DNA of 64,000 nt from Owenweeksia sp. (GTDB lineage Bacteria > Bacteroidota > Bacteroidia > Flavobacteriales > Schleiferiaceae), in assembly GCA_002695025.1 (NCBI GenBank), contig NZNV01000019.1, positions 93,620 to 157,619 on the forward strand, written 5' to 3'. Positions 33,604-42,834 of the stretch are shown piece by piece. A program made the position numbers and the translations under genes. Within the stretch, counting starts at the first letter, position 1, and each line of letters opens with the position of its first letter. The notes under the pieces were generated by a model. That model had not been told where the DNA came from and made no database searches. It was given only the letters and a program-made list of their open reading frames with translations.

Positions 33604-34377
33604 TTATATTTTTATGGCAGCGCTTACGTCCAGATCACCCCCATTAACCGTATATTTTACTTCACATAGCTCAAACAAAAAGCTGCCATTCGCCTGCTCG
33701 GTAACATACACCTCCTGGTCAGGCTCCACTTCTATTGGATTTGACCAGTTTATGACCACCCGGGCCGCATTATTACCCGCCTCACCCATGTCTGGGCCAT
33801 GTACTGTTATATAGGTGCCATTGCGAGGCTTCCTGTTAAGTTCAATAAGGATACCGGGACCGGAACTTTGGGCCTCCGCAGAGAGGGCAAAGTCCCCAAA
33901 CACCTGGTGTACATTGCTACTATCTATATACCACAGGTTATACTGAACACCATTGGTTACTAAAGTATTTGTCTTGAGCGAACAAGGCACCTCCGGGGGT
34001 GAAAAGGACGGAGTGATGATGGGAAGGCTATTTCCATAACTGTAGCCATATTGATTAACCGCAAAACTCCTTACGTATACGGTTACCCCTTCCTGGTCAT
34101 AATACAGCCTCCCCCGAAAATCATCTGAAGTTCCGCTGCCAATGATCTGGTTCTCTTCCATAGTGGGAAGCGGGTTGGTGCTGGCACAAAACCCGGTGGC
34201 ATCAATTTTAAGTCCATGGGCATCTGTAACCCTGCCATTCACCAGAATAACACCATCCTCAGGGCTACTTACATCCACTGTTTCTACTACAGGGAGAATG
34301 TTGTCATAATCAGGGTTGCAGGCCAGCATGCCCAATCCGGCCAAGCCTATTATAATTATCTTTTTTATAGGTGTCAT
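33604..34377 (-). CDS. Lipoprotein of unknown function, 257 aa
   Basis: MTPIKKIIIIGLAGLGMLAC is a lipoprotein signal (lipobox GMLAC). The mature part is beta-rich, with two successive fibronectin- or IPT-like segments suggested by VNGRVTDAHGLKIDATGFCA and VTVYVRSFAVNQYGYSYGNS, the latter a motif frequent in Bacteroidota surface lipoproteins. The C-terminal half has ILIELNRKPRNGTYITVHGP and EVEPDQEVYVTEQANGSF. I cannot assign a function. It follows the 200-aa outer-membrane protein by 9 nt, so the two are one operon and may act together at the surface. Confidence 0.75.
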   Translation of the reverse strand: MTPIKKIIIIGLAGLGMLACNPDYDNILPVVETVDVSSPEDGVILVNGRVTDAHGLKIDATGFCASTNPLPTMEENQIIGSGTSDDFRGRLYYDQEGVTVYVRSFAVNQYGYSYGNSLPIITPSFSPPEVPCSLKTNTLVTNGVQYNLWYIDSSNVHQVFGDFALSAEAQSSGPGILIELNRKPRNGTYITVHGPDMGEAGNNAARVVINWSNPIEVEPDQEVYVTEQANGSFLFELCEVKYTVNGGDLDVSAAIKI

Positions 34378-34386
34378 GGTTGGTTA

Positions 34387-34989
34387 TTATTCAAAATAAT
34401 AAGTCATCCCAAGCGCTGTCTGCCAGTAGTAGGCTTTTCCGCCACGGGTTAAATTCATGCTGTATCCCAGGCCCAGATCAAGAGTATACTCATCAGTTCC
34501 GTAGCTTATTCCCGCTTTGGGAATAAGCCCTACATAAAACCGTGAAACATAATCTGAGCTTTCCATTATGCCGTAATAGTAACTATCTAAATTGTAATTT
34601 TCAGATCTGAGGGTGGCATCCAGTGTTGCAAAAGGTGAAAAATCGGTATCCAAAAACCTGTACTGGTAGCCCAAACCCAATATCCAGCCTTTGTGATCCT
34701 CGTAAACCTTATAGCCCGGTCTTATCATGGGTAGTTCACTGGAATAACCTACTACGGGAAAAGTATCCTTGCGGGCATTCAGTGAATAATACGACACATA
34801 TACGGTAAGTGGGAACTGGTCAAATTGATCTTCGGCAAAGCGGTAACCAATTGAGAACATTGGGCCCGGCTTGAATACATATCCGAAATTACCCGTGGTT
34901 TGCAGGAAAGCTACTTCAGCATAAAGTTGTGCTTTTACACTACCAGCAAAACCGCACAGAAGCAGGATCAGGCTAAGGTATTTTTTCAT
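34387..34989 (-). CDS. Outer-membrane beta-barrel protein, 200 aa
   Basis: MKKYLSLILLLCGFAGSVKAQ is a signal peptide. The rest alternates hydrophobic and polar residues with aromatic girdles (SIGYRFAEDQF, TVYVSYYSLNARKD, ILGLGYQYRFLDTDF, GLGYSMNLTRGG) and ends in WQTALGMTYYFE, an aromatic terminal strand typical for BamA substrates. Eight strands are likely. Function unknown. It is followed 9 nt later by the 257-aa lipoprotein gene. Confidence 0.8.
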   Translation of the reverse strand: MKKYLSLILLLCGFAGSVKAQLYAEVAFLQTTGNFGYVFKPGPMFSIGYRFAEDQFDQFPLTVYVSYYSLNARKDTFPVVGYSSELPMIRPGYKVYEDHKGWILGLGYQYRFLDTDFSPFATLDATLRSENYNLDSYYYGIMESSDYVSRFYVGLIPKAGISYGTDEYTLDLGLGYSMNLTRGGKAYYWQTALGMTYYFE

Positions 34990-35037
34990 GGCAGGTTTAA
35001 TTAAGCAGGCTAATATAGATCACATACCCTTAATAAG

Positions 35038-35068
35038 GAAAGGGCATAACCAACGGCCACGCCCTTTC
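35038..35068 (-). terminator. Hairpin after the 147-aa secreted protein
   Basis: GAAAGGGC pairs perfectly with GCCCTTTC over a 15-nt loop. On the minus strand it lies 31 nt after the stop at 35100 and is followed by CTTATTAAGG, a weak T-run. It may be an inefficient terminator. Confidence 0.5.
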
Positions 35069-35099
35069 TCTAACTTAAACAACACCTACTTAATTTATT

Positions 35100-35543
35100 C
35101 TACAAGCCGCTTAAAGCAGCACTTTTAACAATACCTCCCAACATTTCCAGTATATCGGATTTGGGATTTTTTTTATCCTCCTCCCGGGCAGTTTCCTCTT
35201 TCTTCCGCTCCAGGGGAATATCAAAGACCGAAGCTTTGGCAGGCTGTACCACCAGCTTGTGGACTATTGATTTTTCAAATTCACGACTAAAAGCTTCAAT
35301 ACGGTAGGTACCGGGTTCAATGGAATCCGTGGAATAAAGGCCATTGTAATTACTTGTGATGCTGGTAATCACATTTCCATTCTCATCGCGCACCAGCACA
35401 TTTACATGCGAAACATCGGAAAACGTCTCGGCATCATAAATACGTCCTTTAATAATTGAACTTTGCGCGCTTACTAACTGGGAAAAGCATACACAGATGC
35501 TCAAAGCCCATCCGGCCAGGCCGGTTCTCGCTCCATTTTTCAT
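35100..35543 (-). CDS. Secreted protein with carboxypeptidase-regulatory-like domain, 147 aa
   Basis: Start at 35543 gives MKNGARTGLAGWALSICVCF and then SQLVSAQ, a signal peptide. The longer frame to 35630 lacks one. A single carboxypeptidase-regulatory-like (prealbumin-fold) domain follows: IIKGRIYDAETFSDVSHVNV, VLVRDENGNVITSITSNYNG, SIEPGTYRIEAFSREFEK. The C-terminus has a charged stretch (ERKKEETAREEDKKNPKSDI) and a hydrophobic tail. In TonB receptors such a domain precedes the plug, but here it stands alone. Function unknown. Confidence 0.75.
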   Translation of the reverse strand: MKNGARTGLAGWALSICVCFSQLVSAQSSIIKGRIYDAETFSDVSHVNVLVRDENGNVITSITSNYNGLYSTDSIEPGTYRIEAFSREFEKSIVHKLVVQPAKASVFDIPLERKKEETAREEDKKNPKSDILEMLGGIVKSAALSGL

Positions 35544-35725
35544 ACGGCTTCGTTTTTTAGATAAACATTCCTTGGAAGTCCTCCGGGCACCGGGCCCAAA
35601 GAACCGGTAACCTATTCCGTATCGATACAAAGGTGAATCAGGTTAAAGAAAATAACCCTGTTGTATACAGTTCCCGGGTTAATCTCTCTACCTATATAGA
35701 GTGTAGCAGCTGTAAAAGGTTGCTT

Positions 35726-36229
35726 TTACTTTTTTTCGCTTTCTTCGGAAATTTCAGGACGAAGCCAGGTCATGATCTCAATGCGTCCATCGGGGGTTTT
35801 ACGCACCATATCCATCCACTCTAAAAGTGGAAGACCAATGAAGTTACCCGATTCAAAGGCCATGCGCAGGTCATGCGCCTGTCCCTTATAGCCCCCTTCA
35901 TGAAAGAGTATTTCCACCGGGATGCCGGCAACTTTGGAGGCCAGATAAGACCAGCACATAGCCGCCATCTCTTCATCTTCCTTATGAGGAAATTCCTCGG
36001 CCATATTACCGTGCAGAAGCGGACGTTCTTCGGGCAGGGATAAGGCAAAATGCCCGGCTTCATGAAGCAGGTCGCCAGGATACTTCAGCTTTGCAGGATC
36101 GTAAAGCACTTTACCCTTACCAAGCGCTACCCCGGGCAAAAAGGTTTCTTCCAGTTGAGTTTCCTCATAAGGGATTTTAAATTGGTCAAAAAAGGAGGTA
36201 ATGCGTTGTAAGGCTTCTTCGGTAGTCAT
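35726..36229 (-). CDS. HEAGH-motif protein of unknown function, 167 aa
   Basis: No signal peptide, so cytoplasmic. The central segment GDLLHEAGHFALSLPEERPL contains HEAGH, a zinc-binding HExxH motif as in metallopeptidases of the M78/IrrE or minigluzincin groups. A downstream acidic helix (EEFPHKEDEEMAAMCWSYLA) could supply the third ligand. The rest (VEILFHEGGYKGQAHDLRMA) is unfamiliar to me. It may be a small peptidase or a protein with a degenerate peptidase fold. The gene follows the SDR gene by 12 nt on the same strand. Confidence 0.7.
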   Translation of the reverse strand: MTTEEALQRITSFFDQFKIPYEETQLEETFLPGVALGKGKVLYDPAKLKYPGDLLHEAGHFALSLPEERPLLHGNMAEEFPHKEDEEMAAMCWSYLASKVAGIPVEILFHEGGYKGQAHDLRMAFESGNFIGLPLLEWMDMVRKTPDGRIEIMTWLRPEISEESEKK

Positions 36230-36241
36230 GGTTTGGTTTGA

Positions 36242-36994
36242 TTATTCTTTATGAACGTTAGTGGCCGATGCCTGCGCAGTGGGTAAAATCAACACATCCG
36301 CGAGATTAACGTGTGGGGGGCGGGTAGCGATGAATACTACCAAATCTGCAATATCCGTGGGCTGTAAGGCTTTATAACCTTCGTATACATGCTTGCTCTT
36401 ATTAGCATCTCCTTTAAAGCGAACCAATGAAAATTCGGTTTCCACTAATCCGGGGGCTATTTGCGAGACACGGATATTATAATCATTGAGATCGAGGCGC
36501 ATACCACTGTTTATAGCATCCACCGCGTGCTTGGAAGCGCAGTACACATTGCCGTTGGGGTATACCTCCCGGCCTGCGATAGAACCTATGTTGATGATGT
36601 GCCCGGAGTTACGCTGTACCATACCTGGGATAATAGCCCTTGAAACGTACAGCAACCCCTTTACGTTGATATCGATCATGGCATCCCAATCCTCAAGACT
36701 ACCCTTATGAATGCTGGATAAACCGTGTGCGTTACCGGCATTGTTCACCAGGAGGTCTACCTGCTGCCAGTCTTCAGGTAAAGAGCTGATGGCTTCAGTT
36801 ACTGCGGCATTATTTCGAACGTCAAAATTCAGGGTAACAACCGAACTGATGTCCTCTAATTCCTTTTTTAATTCATCCAGGCGTTCCTGCCTGCGGCCGC
36901 AGGCAATAATGCGGTAACCTTTCCGGGCTAAAAGACGGGCAGTTGATTGGCCGATACCAGAAGTGGCCCCGGTAATAAATGCTGTTTGTGGCAT
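36242..36994 (-). CDS. Short-chain dehydrogenase/reductase (YdfG-like)
   Basis: 250 aa NAD(P)-dependent oxidoreductase. The cofactor motif is TGATSGIGQSTARLLARKGY with ACGRRQERL after strand 2, which favours NADP. LVNNAGNAHGLSSI is the NNAG motif. The catalytic residues are Ser in INIGSIAGREVYP and the Tyr/Lys pair in YCASKHAVDAIN. The C-terminal motif VSQIAPGLVETEFSLVRFKG is like that of YdfG, a 3-hydroxy acid (serine or allo-threonine) dehydrogenase. The substrate is not proven. The HEAGH gene starts 12 nt downstream. Confidence 0.92.
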   Translation of the reverse strand: MPQTAFITGATSGIGQSTARLLARKGYRIIACGRRQERLDELKKELEDISSVVTLNFDVRNNAAVTEAISSLPEDWQQVDLLVNNAGNAHGLSSIHKGSLEDWDAMIDINVKGLLYVSRAIIPGMVQRNSGHIINIGSIAGREVYPNGNVYCASKHAVDAINSGMRLDLNDYNIRVSQIAPGLVETEFSLVRFKGDANKSKHVYEGYKALQPTDIADLVVFIATRPPHVNLADVLILPTAQASATNVHKE

Positions 36995-37054
36995 ACGTTC
37001 AGGATTGTATGCCGAAGGTAGGAATTGAGAATCAAAACCGAAGCATTCTCACGC

Positions 37055-37507
37055 TTACAATTGGGTGATGCTCATTTTACCAAAATAATTCCAGCTGTTC
37101 ACATCGCTGGAAAAAGCCTGACCGTCATGCACTTTTCCATTTATTATACGATTGACTTTCAGTGACCACAGTCCCTCTTCCCGGCCAAAAACATCTTTAT
37201 AAGGCCAGGTTTCATAATTGGCGAATGAAGCCGGTAAACCGTTGAAGTTAGGATTAGCCCTAATGGCGTTGACCTGAAGAAGGCTTGCGCAGCCCATACG
37301 CCATGTATAATAAGGGTCACATATATAATAAACATCAGGGTCTCGCCTGGGCGATCTTTTTTCGGTGGAAATAAGCGGCCTGTAATGCAGGGTTTTAGGT
37401 GTAACCTGAATGATAACCGCCTGGTTTGGCATTTTGACTTTCTCCCCTTGTGCAAGGCCAATATATGATGCAAATATCGTGAACAGGAAAATGATAAAGT
37501 ATTTCAT
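37055..37507 (-). CDS. Small secreted protein of unknown function, 150 aa
   Basis: MKYFIIFLFTIFASYIGLAQ is a signal peptide. The start at 37507 is preferred over ATG 37514-37516, which adds MFA. The mature protein has a region with PDVYYICDPYYTWRMGCASL, two cysteines that may pair, and ends in WNYFGKMSITQL. I recognise no family. It lies downstream of hmuV on the same strand (57 nt gap) and could be co-transcribed with the iron operon, but nothing in it suggests an iron function. Confidence 0.65.
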   Translation of the reverse strand: MKYFIIFLFTIFASYIGLAQGEKVKMPNQAVIIQVTPKTLHYRPLISTEKRSPRRDPDVYYICDPYYTWRMGCASLLQVNAIRANPNFNGLPASFANYETWPYKDVFGREEGLWSLKVNRIINGKVHDGQAFSSDVNSWNYFGKMSITQL

Positions 37508-37564
37508 GGCAAACATTTATAGGTATAGAGTAGCTACCACCTAATAGTTGCCTGATACTGTTTC

Positions 37565-38335
37565 TTAAAAATCAATGATCAACCTTCCTTCAGCCTCAAT
37601 CAAGCGAGGTTCCATGCCATAGGCTTTCCTGATATGTTCACTGGTAAGAACTGTTTTTTGATCGCCATGTACAATGAGCTCTCCTTCTTTTAAAAGGATC
37701 TGTTTATCCGCAAAACGCGCTGCCAGGTTCAGGTCATGAAGTACACCAATGACGGTGAGATTTTGGGTGCCTATGAAATTCCTGATCTTTTTCAGGAAAT
37801 CATACTGATACTTTACATCCAGGAAGGTAAGTGGCTCATCCAGGAACAAGATGCGGTGGGTATCATCTCCGGGCCATATCTGCGCCATGATACGGGCAAA
37901 CTGTACACGCTGACGCTCGCCACCACTCAATGTAGTATAATCCCTGTCAGCGAAATGCAGTATCCCAAACCAACGCATAGACTCCTGCACTATTTCAAGA
38001 TCCAATTTAGCGGGCCGGCTGCTGAAATAAGGGTAACGCCCCATCATTACCACCTCCTCCACCCGCAGAGGAAAGGCAAAATCAACACTCTGGGAAAGCA
38101 CCGCCCGGAACCGGGCCAGCTCCTCCATCTTTATAGAAGACAGGGGTTCCTCCCCGTAAAACACTTCTCCCGAAGTAGGTTTTAGCTGTCCGCTCAAAAG
38201 TTTGACCAGAGTGGATTTTCCTGCCCCATTAGGTCCCAGTATAAGGTGCAACTGATTACTTTCCAGCTCCACCGAAAGGGGTTTAAGGAGCATTTTGGCT
38301 CCAATCTTTAAACTGAGGTTTTCGGTACGGATCAT
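37565..38335 (-). CDS. hmuV: Heme/iron ABC transporter ATP-binding protein
   Basis: 256 aa cytoplasmic ATPase driving uptake across the inner membrane. Walker A is LGPNGAGKSTLVKLLSG, the signature LSGGERQRVQFARI, Walker B ILFLDEPLTFLD, and the H-loop VIGVLHDLNLAARF. The organisation is that of the HmuV/FecE group. Its start codon overlaps the permease stop by 3 nt. It is the last gene of a unit with hmuU and hmuT. Confidence 0.93.
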   Translation of the reverse strand: MIRTENLSLKIGAKMLLKPLSVELESNQLHLILGPNGAGKSTLVKLLSGQLKPTSGEVFYGEEPLSSIKMEELARFRAVLSQSVDFAFPLRVEEVVMMGRYPYFSSRPAKLDLEIVQESMRWFGILHFADRDYTTLSGGERQRVQFARIMAQIWPGDDTHRILFLDEPLTFLDVKYQYDFLKKIRNFIGTQNLTVIGVLHDLNLAARFADKQILLKEGELIVHGDQKTVLTSEHIRKAYGMEPRLIEAEGRLIIDF

Positions 38336-39351
38336 CAGAAATAAAATTTGCCTTTTCGTAGTAAAAAAATAAAAACGGGCACGCCTACCACCGAAGTAAC
38401 AATGCCGATGGGCAACTCTGCCGGCCGCAGGGTCATCCGGGCGACCAGGTCAGCCAGGGTAAGCACAATACCGCCCATAAGGATACCATTGAGCAAGAGG
38501 TACCGATTATCCGAGCCACCCATCATACGGAGTATGTGCGGAACAATGAGTCCTACAAAACTGATTACCCCGGTAAAAGCCGTGGCTACGGAAACAATGA
38601 TCACGTTAATGGTAAGGACTTCCAGCTTGAGCCTTTTGATGTTAACCCCAACGAGGCGGGCTTCATCTTCTCCCATCATCAGCGCGTTCAGGGATTTGGT
38701 ATAACGCAAGGCCAGCAGTACGCACAACAATGTACTGGCTCCCACAATCAGCACAGAATGCCAGTTGGCACCGGAAATAGTCCCCAGATTCCAGAAGGTT
38801 ATAGAGCGTGCCTGGGGATCACGGGCTATATAACTCAAAAAGCCAATGCCGCTCAAAAAGAGCGCGTTGATAGCAATACCGGTAAGCAATAACCCTACAA
38901 TGGATGACCTTGACCGGAAAGACCCACTGAGCATAAACACCAGCCAGGTAGCCACAATACCCCCCACACAAGCCGCAATGGGCAAGGTCCATTCCCCGCC
39001 ATCAAAATGCAACACCGCTCCCAGCACAAAATACAGCGAGGCCCCAAATGCCGCTCCGCTGCTGGTACCTACCAACCCGGGTTCAACTATCGGGTTACGG
39101 AATAGTGCCTGCATCAACACACCGCCCACCGCCAGCGCTGCTCCGGTTAGTATACAAAGTAGCACCCGTGGCAACCTCAACTCGGCAAAAATGCGTTCGT
39201 TAAGAGTGGCCTGTTCTCCGCTGAAAAGCGAACGAATGCCCCCGCTGATTTCTTCCCAGCTCAGCTTGATAGCACCATACCGGAGGGAGAGGTAAACCGT
39301 AAGCAAAAGAATGAACCCCAATATAAGGGGGATGAATTTAGCTTTCTTCAT
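38335..39351 (-). CDS. hmuU: FecCD-family iron/heme permease
   Basis: 338 aa inner-membrane protein with 9-10 helices (MKKAKFIPLILGFILLLTVY is the first). Family motifs include LPRVLLCILTGAALAVGGVL, NPIVEPGLVGTSSGAAFGAS and the C-terminal FVGLIVPHILRMMGGSDNRY with LADLVARMTLRPAELPIGIV. It couples HmuV to the binding protein. It overlaps hmuT by 14 nt at its start and hmuV by 3 nt at its end. Confidence 0.94.
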   Translation of the reverse strand: MKKAKFIPLILGFILLLTVYLSLRYGAIKLSWEEISGGIRSLFSGEQATLNERIFAELRLPRVLLCILTGAALAVGGVLMQALFRNPIVEPGLVGTSSGAAFGASLYFVLGAVLHFDGGEWTLPIAACVGGIVATWLVFMLSGSFRSRSSIVGLLLTGIAINALFLSGIGFLSYIARDPQARSITFWNLGTISGANWHSVLIVGASTLLCVLLALRYTKSLNALMMGEDEARLVGVNIKRLKLEVLTINVIIVSVATAFTGVISFVGLIVPHILRMMGGSDNRYLLLNGILMGGIVLTLADLVARMTLRPAELPIGIVTSVVGVPVFIFLLRKGKFYF

Positions 39352-40249
39352 GACCTGTCCGATGGATCAGTTCCCGCAGTTTAAGTACATTTTTACCGGT
39401 ACGCGGACCAAGGTAAATAAGGTCATGCTCCTCCACGCGGTATATGCGTTCGTTGCGGGCCGCATTGGTACCGGAAACTCCGGGAAGCTCCTCGATCTTT
39501 TGTTGTGAACCTAAGCGGTCATAACCAAAATCGGTAAGCAATATCACGTCAGGGTTAGCCTGGGCGATCAATTCAGGAGAGGACAAATGGCGCATGCCAC
39601 GTTCGCCATCAATTGCAATCTCTCCTCCTGCCCATTCGATCATCTTACCGGCTGTACTGGCACGGGTTACTGTAAGATAGATATTGGAAGCGCGACCAAA
39701 ATGAATAACCACTACTTTGGGAGTATCGGAATAAGCTTTTCGGCCTTCCAGGGCTTTATCCATATCCTTCTCCAGGCGATTGCTGAGCTCCTCCGCTTTG
39801 TCTTCTTTACCAAAGTAGGCGCCCATCTCCCGCATCAGCTTCTGTGTTCCGGCAATATCCTGCTCATAATCCCCAAAGGTTTTCATGGGGATCTTCAGTT
39901 CTTCCAACTGGCGCATCACGTGTTCCGGACCAACATTATTATCATGGATGATGAGATCCGGCTTCATGGAAAGGATACCTTCCGCGCTTAGTGCACGGTG
40001 GTAACCTACTGTGGTCAACTCTCTGATCTCGGGTGGGTAGGTACTGGAAAGATCTACGGCCACCAGGTTTTTCTCCGCACCCAGCGCATACATGATCTCA
40101 TTATACTGTTTAGCCAGGCAAATTATACGCTGGCCGGTAGTATCCGTCTTTTCACCTGTTGCGGACAAGGTATTTTCTTCATTGGCAAAGCGTCCGCAAG
40201 CGCTTAGTGCCATAACTACACTACTCAGTAGTATGATTATTTTCTTCAT
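39338..40249 (-). CDS. hmuT: Hemin-binding lipoprotein of an ABC transporter
   Basis: 303 aa. MKKIIILLSSVVMALSAC is a lipoprotein signal. The periplasmic binding domain is of the TroA/FecB type (RIICLAKQYNEIMYALGAEK, GYHRALSAEGILSMKPDLII, MIEWAGGEIAIDGERGMRHL, ELIAQANPDVILLTDFGYDR). The end RIYRVEEHDLIYLGPRTGKN resembles HmuT, the hemin-binding protein, more than siderophore-binding proteins, so heme is the likely ligand. It starts 82 nt after the TonB receptor stop, across a stable hairpin. Confidence 0.88.
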   Translation of the reverse strand: MKKIIILLSSVVMALSACGRFANEENTLSATGEKTDTTGQRIICLAKQYNEIMYALGAEKNLVAVDLSSTYPPEIRELTTVGYHRALSAEGILSMKPDLIIHDNNVGPEHVMRQLEELKIPMKTFGDYEQDIAGTQKLMREMGAYFGKEDKAEELSNRLEKDMDKALEGRKAYSDTPKVVVIHFGRASNIYLTVTRASTAGKMIEWAGGEIAIDGERGMRHLSSPELIAQANPDVILLTDFGYDRLGSQQKIEELPGVSGTNAARNERIYRVEEHDLIYLGPRTGKNVLKLRELIHRTGHEES

Positions 40250-40265
40250 ATCTTATTTTTTAAAG

Positions 40266-40305
40266 AGCGGGAAGCCCGACTTTTGTCTCTGCCGGGCTTC
40301 CCGCT
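40266..40305 (-). repeat. Perfect 13-bp intercistronic hairpin between TonB receptor and hmuT
   Basis: AGCGGGAAGCCCG and CGGGCTTCCCGCT pair perfectly over a 14-nt loop. On the minus strand it lies 25 nt after the receptor stop and 16 nt before the hmuT start. Only CTTTAAAAAATAAG follows, so termination would be partial at best. It may protect the receptor message or lower expression of the ABC genes. Confidence 0.75.
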
Positions 40306-40330
40306 GCATTTAACACCAGAAATTCATTCT

Positions 40331-42697
40331 CTAGAATACGTACTTCAGATTAAGCCCACCATAGAAATTGATCTCGTACGGAGCAGGTAGGTATGCGTCT
40401 GCCAATTGATTGATAAACACCATATAGTAATACTGGGTGCCGGTAATATTATTGGCCCCGGCAAACAAATCCAGATCCAGGTGCTTCCCTAATGCCTGAC
40501 GATAACCGAACTTAGCATTCAGCACAGTAAAAGCATCGGTCATAAAAGCTCCGTCCGAAGAGATAGGCATAGCATCCTTGTAACGCATATTCACATTGCC
40601 GTACAGCCCGATACGGGTGCTGGCATCCACGCCCAGGTTAAACACTACCGGTGAAACACCGGCTACAGCATTGCCATCGTATACCTCAGTTACTGCCTGA
40701 GTTTCACCACGCGGTACTGACTCATAGCTGAACTTATCATACACAAAGTCATTGTAGGTAAAATTAGCCCATGGACGTACGGAACTGAAGAAAGCCGTGC
40801 TGCTTTGGAAGGCATTGTATTTCAATAGTAATTCCAATCCACGGTTGGTCTGGCCACCACTATTGGCAATGTAAGTATAATCGGTGGTCACACTGTCCAG
40901 GGGCACTGCCACAGACGTCATTTTATTGGTAAACTTAGCCTGGAAAAGGGCCAGTTCATAATGCAGTTTGCCGCTAAAAAGGTTACCCTTGGTACCTACT
41001 TCTATCTGGTCACCCTCTTCAGGAACCAAATCAGCGTTTAATTCACCGGTATTGGAAATCAAAATATTAGAGCTTACCGGAGCTTTATACCCCTTGCTGT
41101 ACGAGGCATAAACCGACACGTTTTTACTGAACACTTTATTCAAGGCCACGTGTGGCGACACCAAACCGCTATAGTCGGCTTCAAAGTGGCGAGGATCAGT
41201 GCTGGCTGCATTATAAACACGGTCATCCAGCGTAATATCCATAGTACTTACACCTACTCCGGCCGTAAGTGAGAATCCCGCAGGCATGGACAAGGTCCAC
41301 TCCGTAAAGTAGCTGGAAGTACTGGTATTGGACACCTTATTACTGCTTACAGCACCAATGATGTTGTAGCCATCAATATTGGAGCTATCCGTTACCATAG
41401 AATAACTCATAGGATGTCCTTTTTGCTGCTGCGTTTCCAGGCCTACAATACCGCTCAACCGGAACTCGCTGGTCAATGAGTAGTTGAGATCAAGCGTAGA
41501 ACGCAGACCGTAGTTTACCGGATTATTATCATTCCAGCCGCCCGCAGAACTAGAGTTCAGTGCCGCGCCCGAACCAAAAACGGTAGTAGTATTGGCAATA
41601 TGCTCGTTGAAAGTATAATTGTGTGAAAGCCCCGCCCGGAAGCTAATAACTTCGGAATGGGCGTTATTCTTGATGTAACGGGCATTTCCGCTGTAATCAA
41701 AGTCCTCATATTCTTCAATAGTGAGCTCCCCACCTCTTTCGTCATAACTGTTGCTGTAACCAAAGTAGGCCGTTATGGTCTGCTTTTGCGAAGGCCGAAA
41801 CTCACCTACCACGTTCACAAAGTCCTTTTCAGAAGCGGTATGTGCCATAAAGCCATCCGCAGTTTGGCGACCATAGTTCACCAGCAAGGACGAGCGTTCC
41901 GCAGCAGTCTGGAAAGTGGTGGTATAGCGCTGGATACCATATTCACCAATCAACACCTTTTGGCCAAGCGAAGTACGACCAGCCTCCGGGCGTACCGTTT
42001 TAAGGTTTACCACACCCGCAATAGCAAGGCCGTACAATGTTCCGGAAGGACCTTTGGTCACTTCCACATCGCCAATAGAGGCAAAGTCAATATCATCCAT
42101 CATGGTGATACCTTCTGCATCCGTAATAGGAATACCATTAAGGTAAACCTTAGCCCCCTGAGTGTCAAAGTTGTTATTCGCTCCCCGGAAGCCTACTCCG
42201 TTGCCATAACCCCGGATGTTGAATTGCTGGCCGGCCGACACAGTTCTGCGCGACATTTCCACTCCGGGCACATTGGCATTGATGGCATCATCCATGAAAA
42301 GCCCCATGCCCCGGTTTATCTCCTTTTTCTCCAGCTTAACAATGGAGGCCGGCTGATTAATCAAGGCCTTGTTGGAATTGGAGGTAGCTGTAATCTCCAC
42401 TTCACCGAGCTTACTGGTGGAGGGGACTAATGCCACCCTGATCAGTTTGTCACAGTTTGCAACGGCTACCTGAGCTGTTTCATAGCCTATAAAGGAAACG
42501 GTGATCCTATCGGAGCACGCTACGGTAAACTCACCATTTTCCAGGGTAGCCGTACCTTTATTTTCAGCGGTGGTTACGGAAGCACCCACTAAAGGAGTTT
42601 GTGAATTGGCATCCATCACTACTCCTTTCAAATTACTTTGTGCCCAGGCCATAGAACAAGCCATAACGAACACTAAAACTATAGTTAATCGTCTCAT
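40331..42697 (-). CDS. TonB-dependent heme/iron receptor
   Basis: 788 aa from ATG 42697 (MRRLTIVLVFVMACSMAWAQ, signal peptide). The frame to 42742 adds 15 residues. A carboxypeptidase-regulatory domain comes first (LKGVVMDANSQTPLVGASVT). The plug follows (FMDDAINANVPGVEMSRRTV, GQQFNIRGYGNGVGFRGANN, GAKVYLNGIPITDAEG) and a barrel runs to YEINFYGGLNLKYVF. The plug and early barrel (VEVTKGPSGTLYGLAIAGVV) resemble siderophore or heme receptors. Genomic linkage to hmuTUV points to heme or an iron complex as the substrate. Confidence 0.92.
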   Translation of the reverse strand: MRRLTIVLVFVMACSMAWAQSNLKGVVMDANSQTPLVGASVTTAENKGTATLENGEFTVACSDRITVSFIGYETAQVAVANCDKLIRVALVPSTSKLGEVEITATSNSNKALINQPASIVKLEKKEINRGMGLFMDDAINANVPGVEMSRRTVSAGQQFNIRGYGNGVGFRGANNNFDTQGAKVYLNGIPITDAEGITMMDDIDFASIGDVEVTKGPSGTLYGLAIAGVVNLKTVRPEAGRTSLGQKVLIGEYGIQRYTTTFQTAAERSSLLVNYGRQTADGFMAHTASEKDFVNVVGEFRPSQKQTITAYFGYSNSYDERGGELTIEEYEDFDYSGNARYIKNNAHSEVISFRAGLSHNYTFNEHIANTTTVFGSGAALNSSSAGGWNDNNPVNYGLRSTLDLNYSLTSEFRLSGIVGLETQQQKGHPMSYSMVTDSSNIDGYNIIGAVSSNKVSNTSTSSYFTEWTLSMPAGFSLTAGVGVSTMDITLDDRVYNAASTDPRHFEADYSGLVSPHVALNKVFSKNVSVYASYSKGYKAPVSSNILISNTGELNADLVPEEGDQIEVGTKGNLFSGKLHYELALFQAKFTNKMTSVAVPLDSVTTDYTYIANSGGQTNRGLELLLKYNAFQSSTAFFSSVRPWANFTYNDFVYDKFSYESVPRGETQAVTEVYDGNAVAGVSPVVFNLGVDASTRIGLYGNVNMRYKDAMPISSDGAFMTDAFTVLNAKFGYRQALGKHLDLDLFAGANNITGTQYYYMVFINQLADAYLPAPYEINFYGGLNLKYVF

Positions 42698-42834
42698 TTT
42701 TATTATTTTAATATTTACCAGAAACCACCTCATCCACAGCAAACCTTTGCAACAAACACCTCACAAAGGGGCATAGGACATCGGGCTGCAGATACAGCGG
42801 TTTCCAAAAAGATGGAATGGATTGGTTGATAGGA

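Noticed and set aside
41657..42430. Open frame of 257 codons on the plus strand inside the heme receptor
   Set aside because: Shadow of the TonB receptor plug and barrel. No start signal or known motif.
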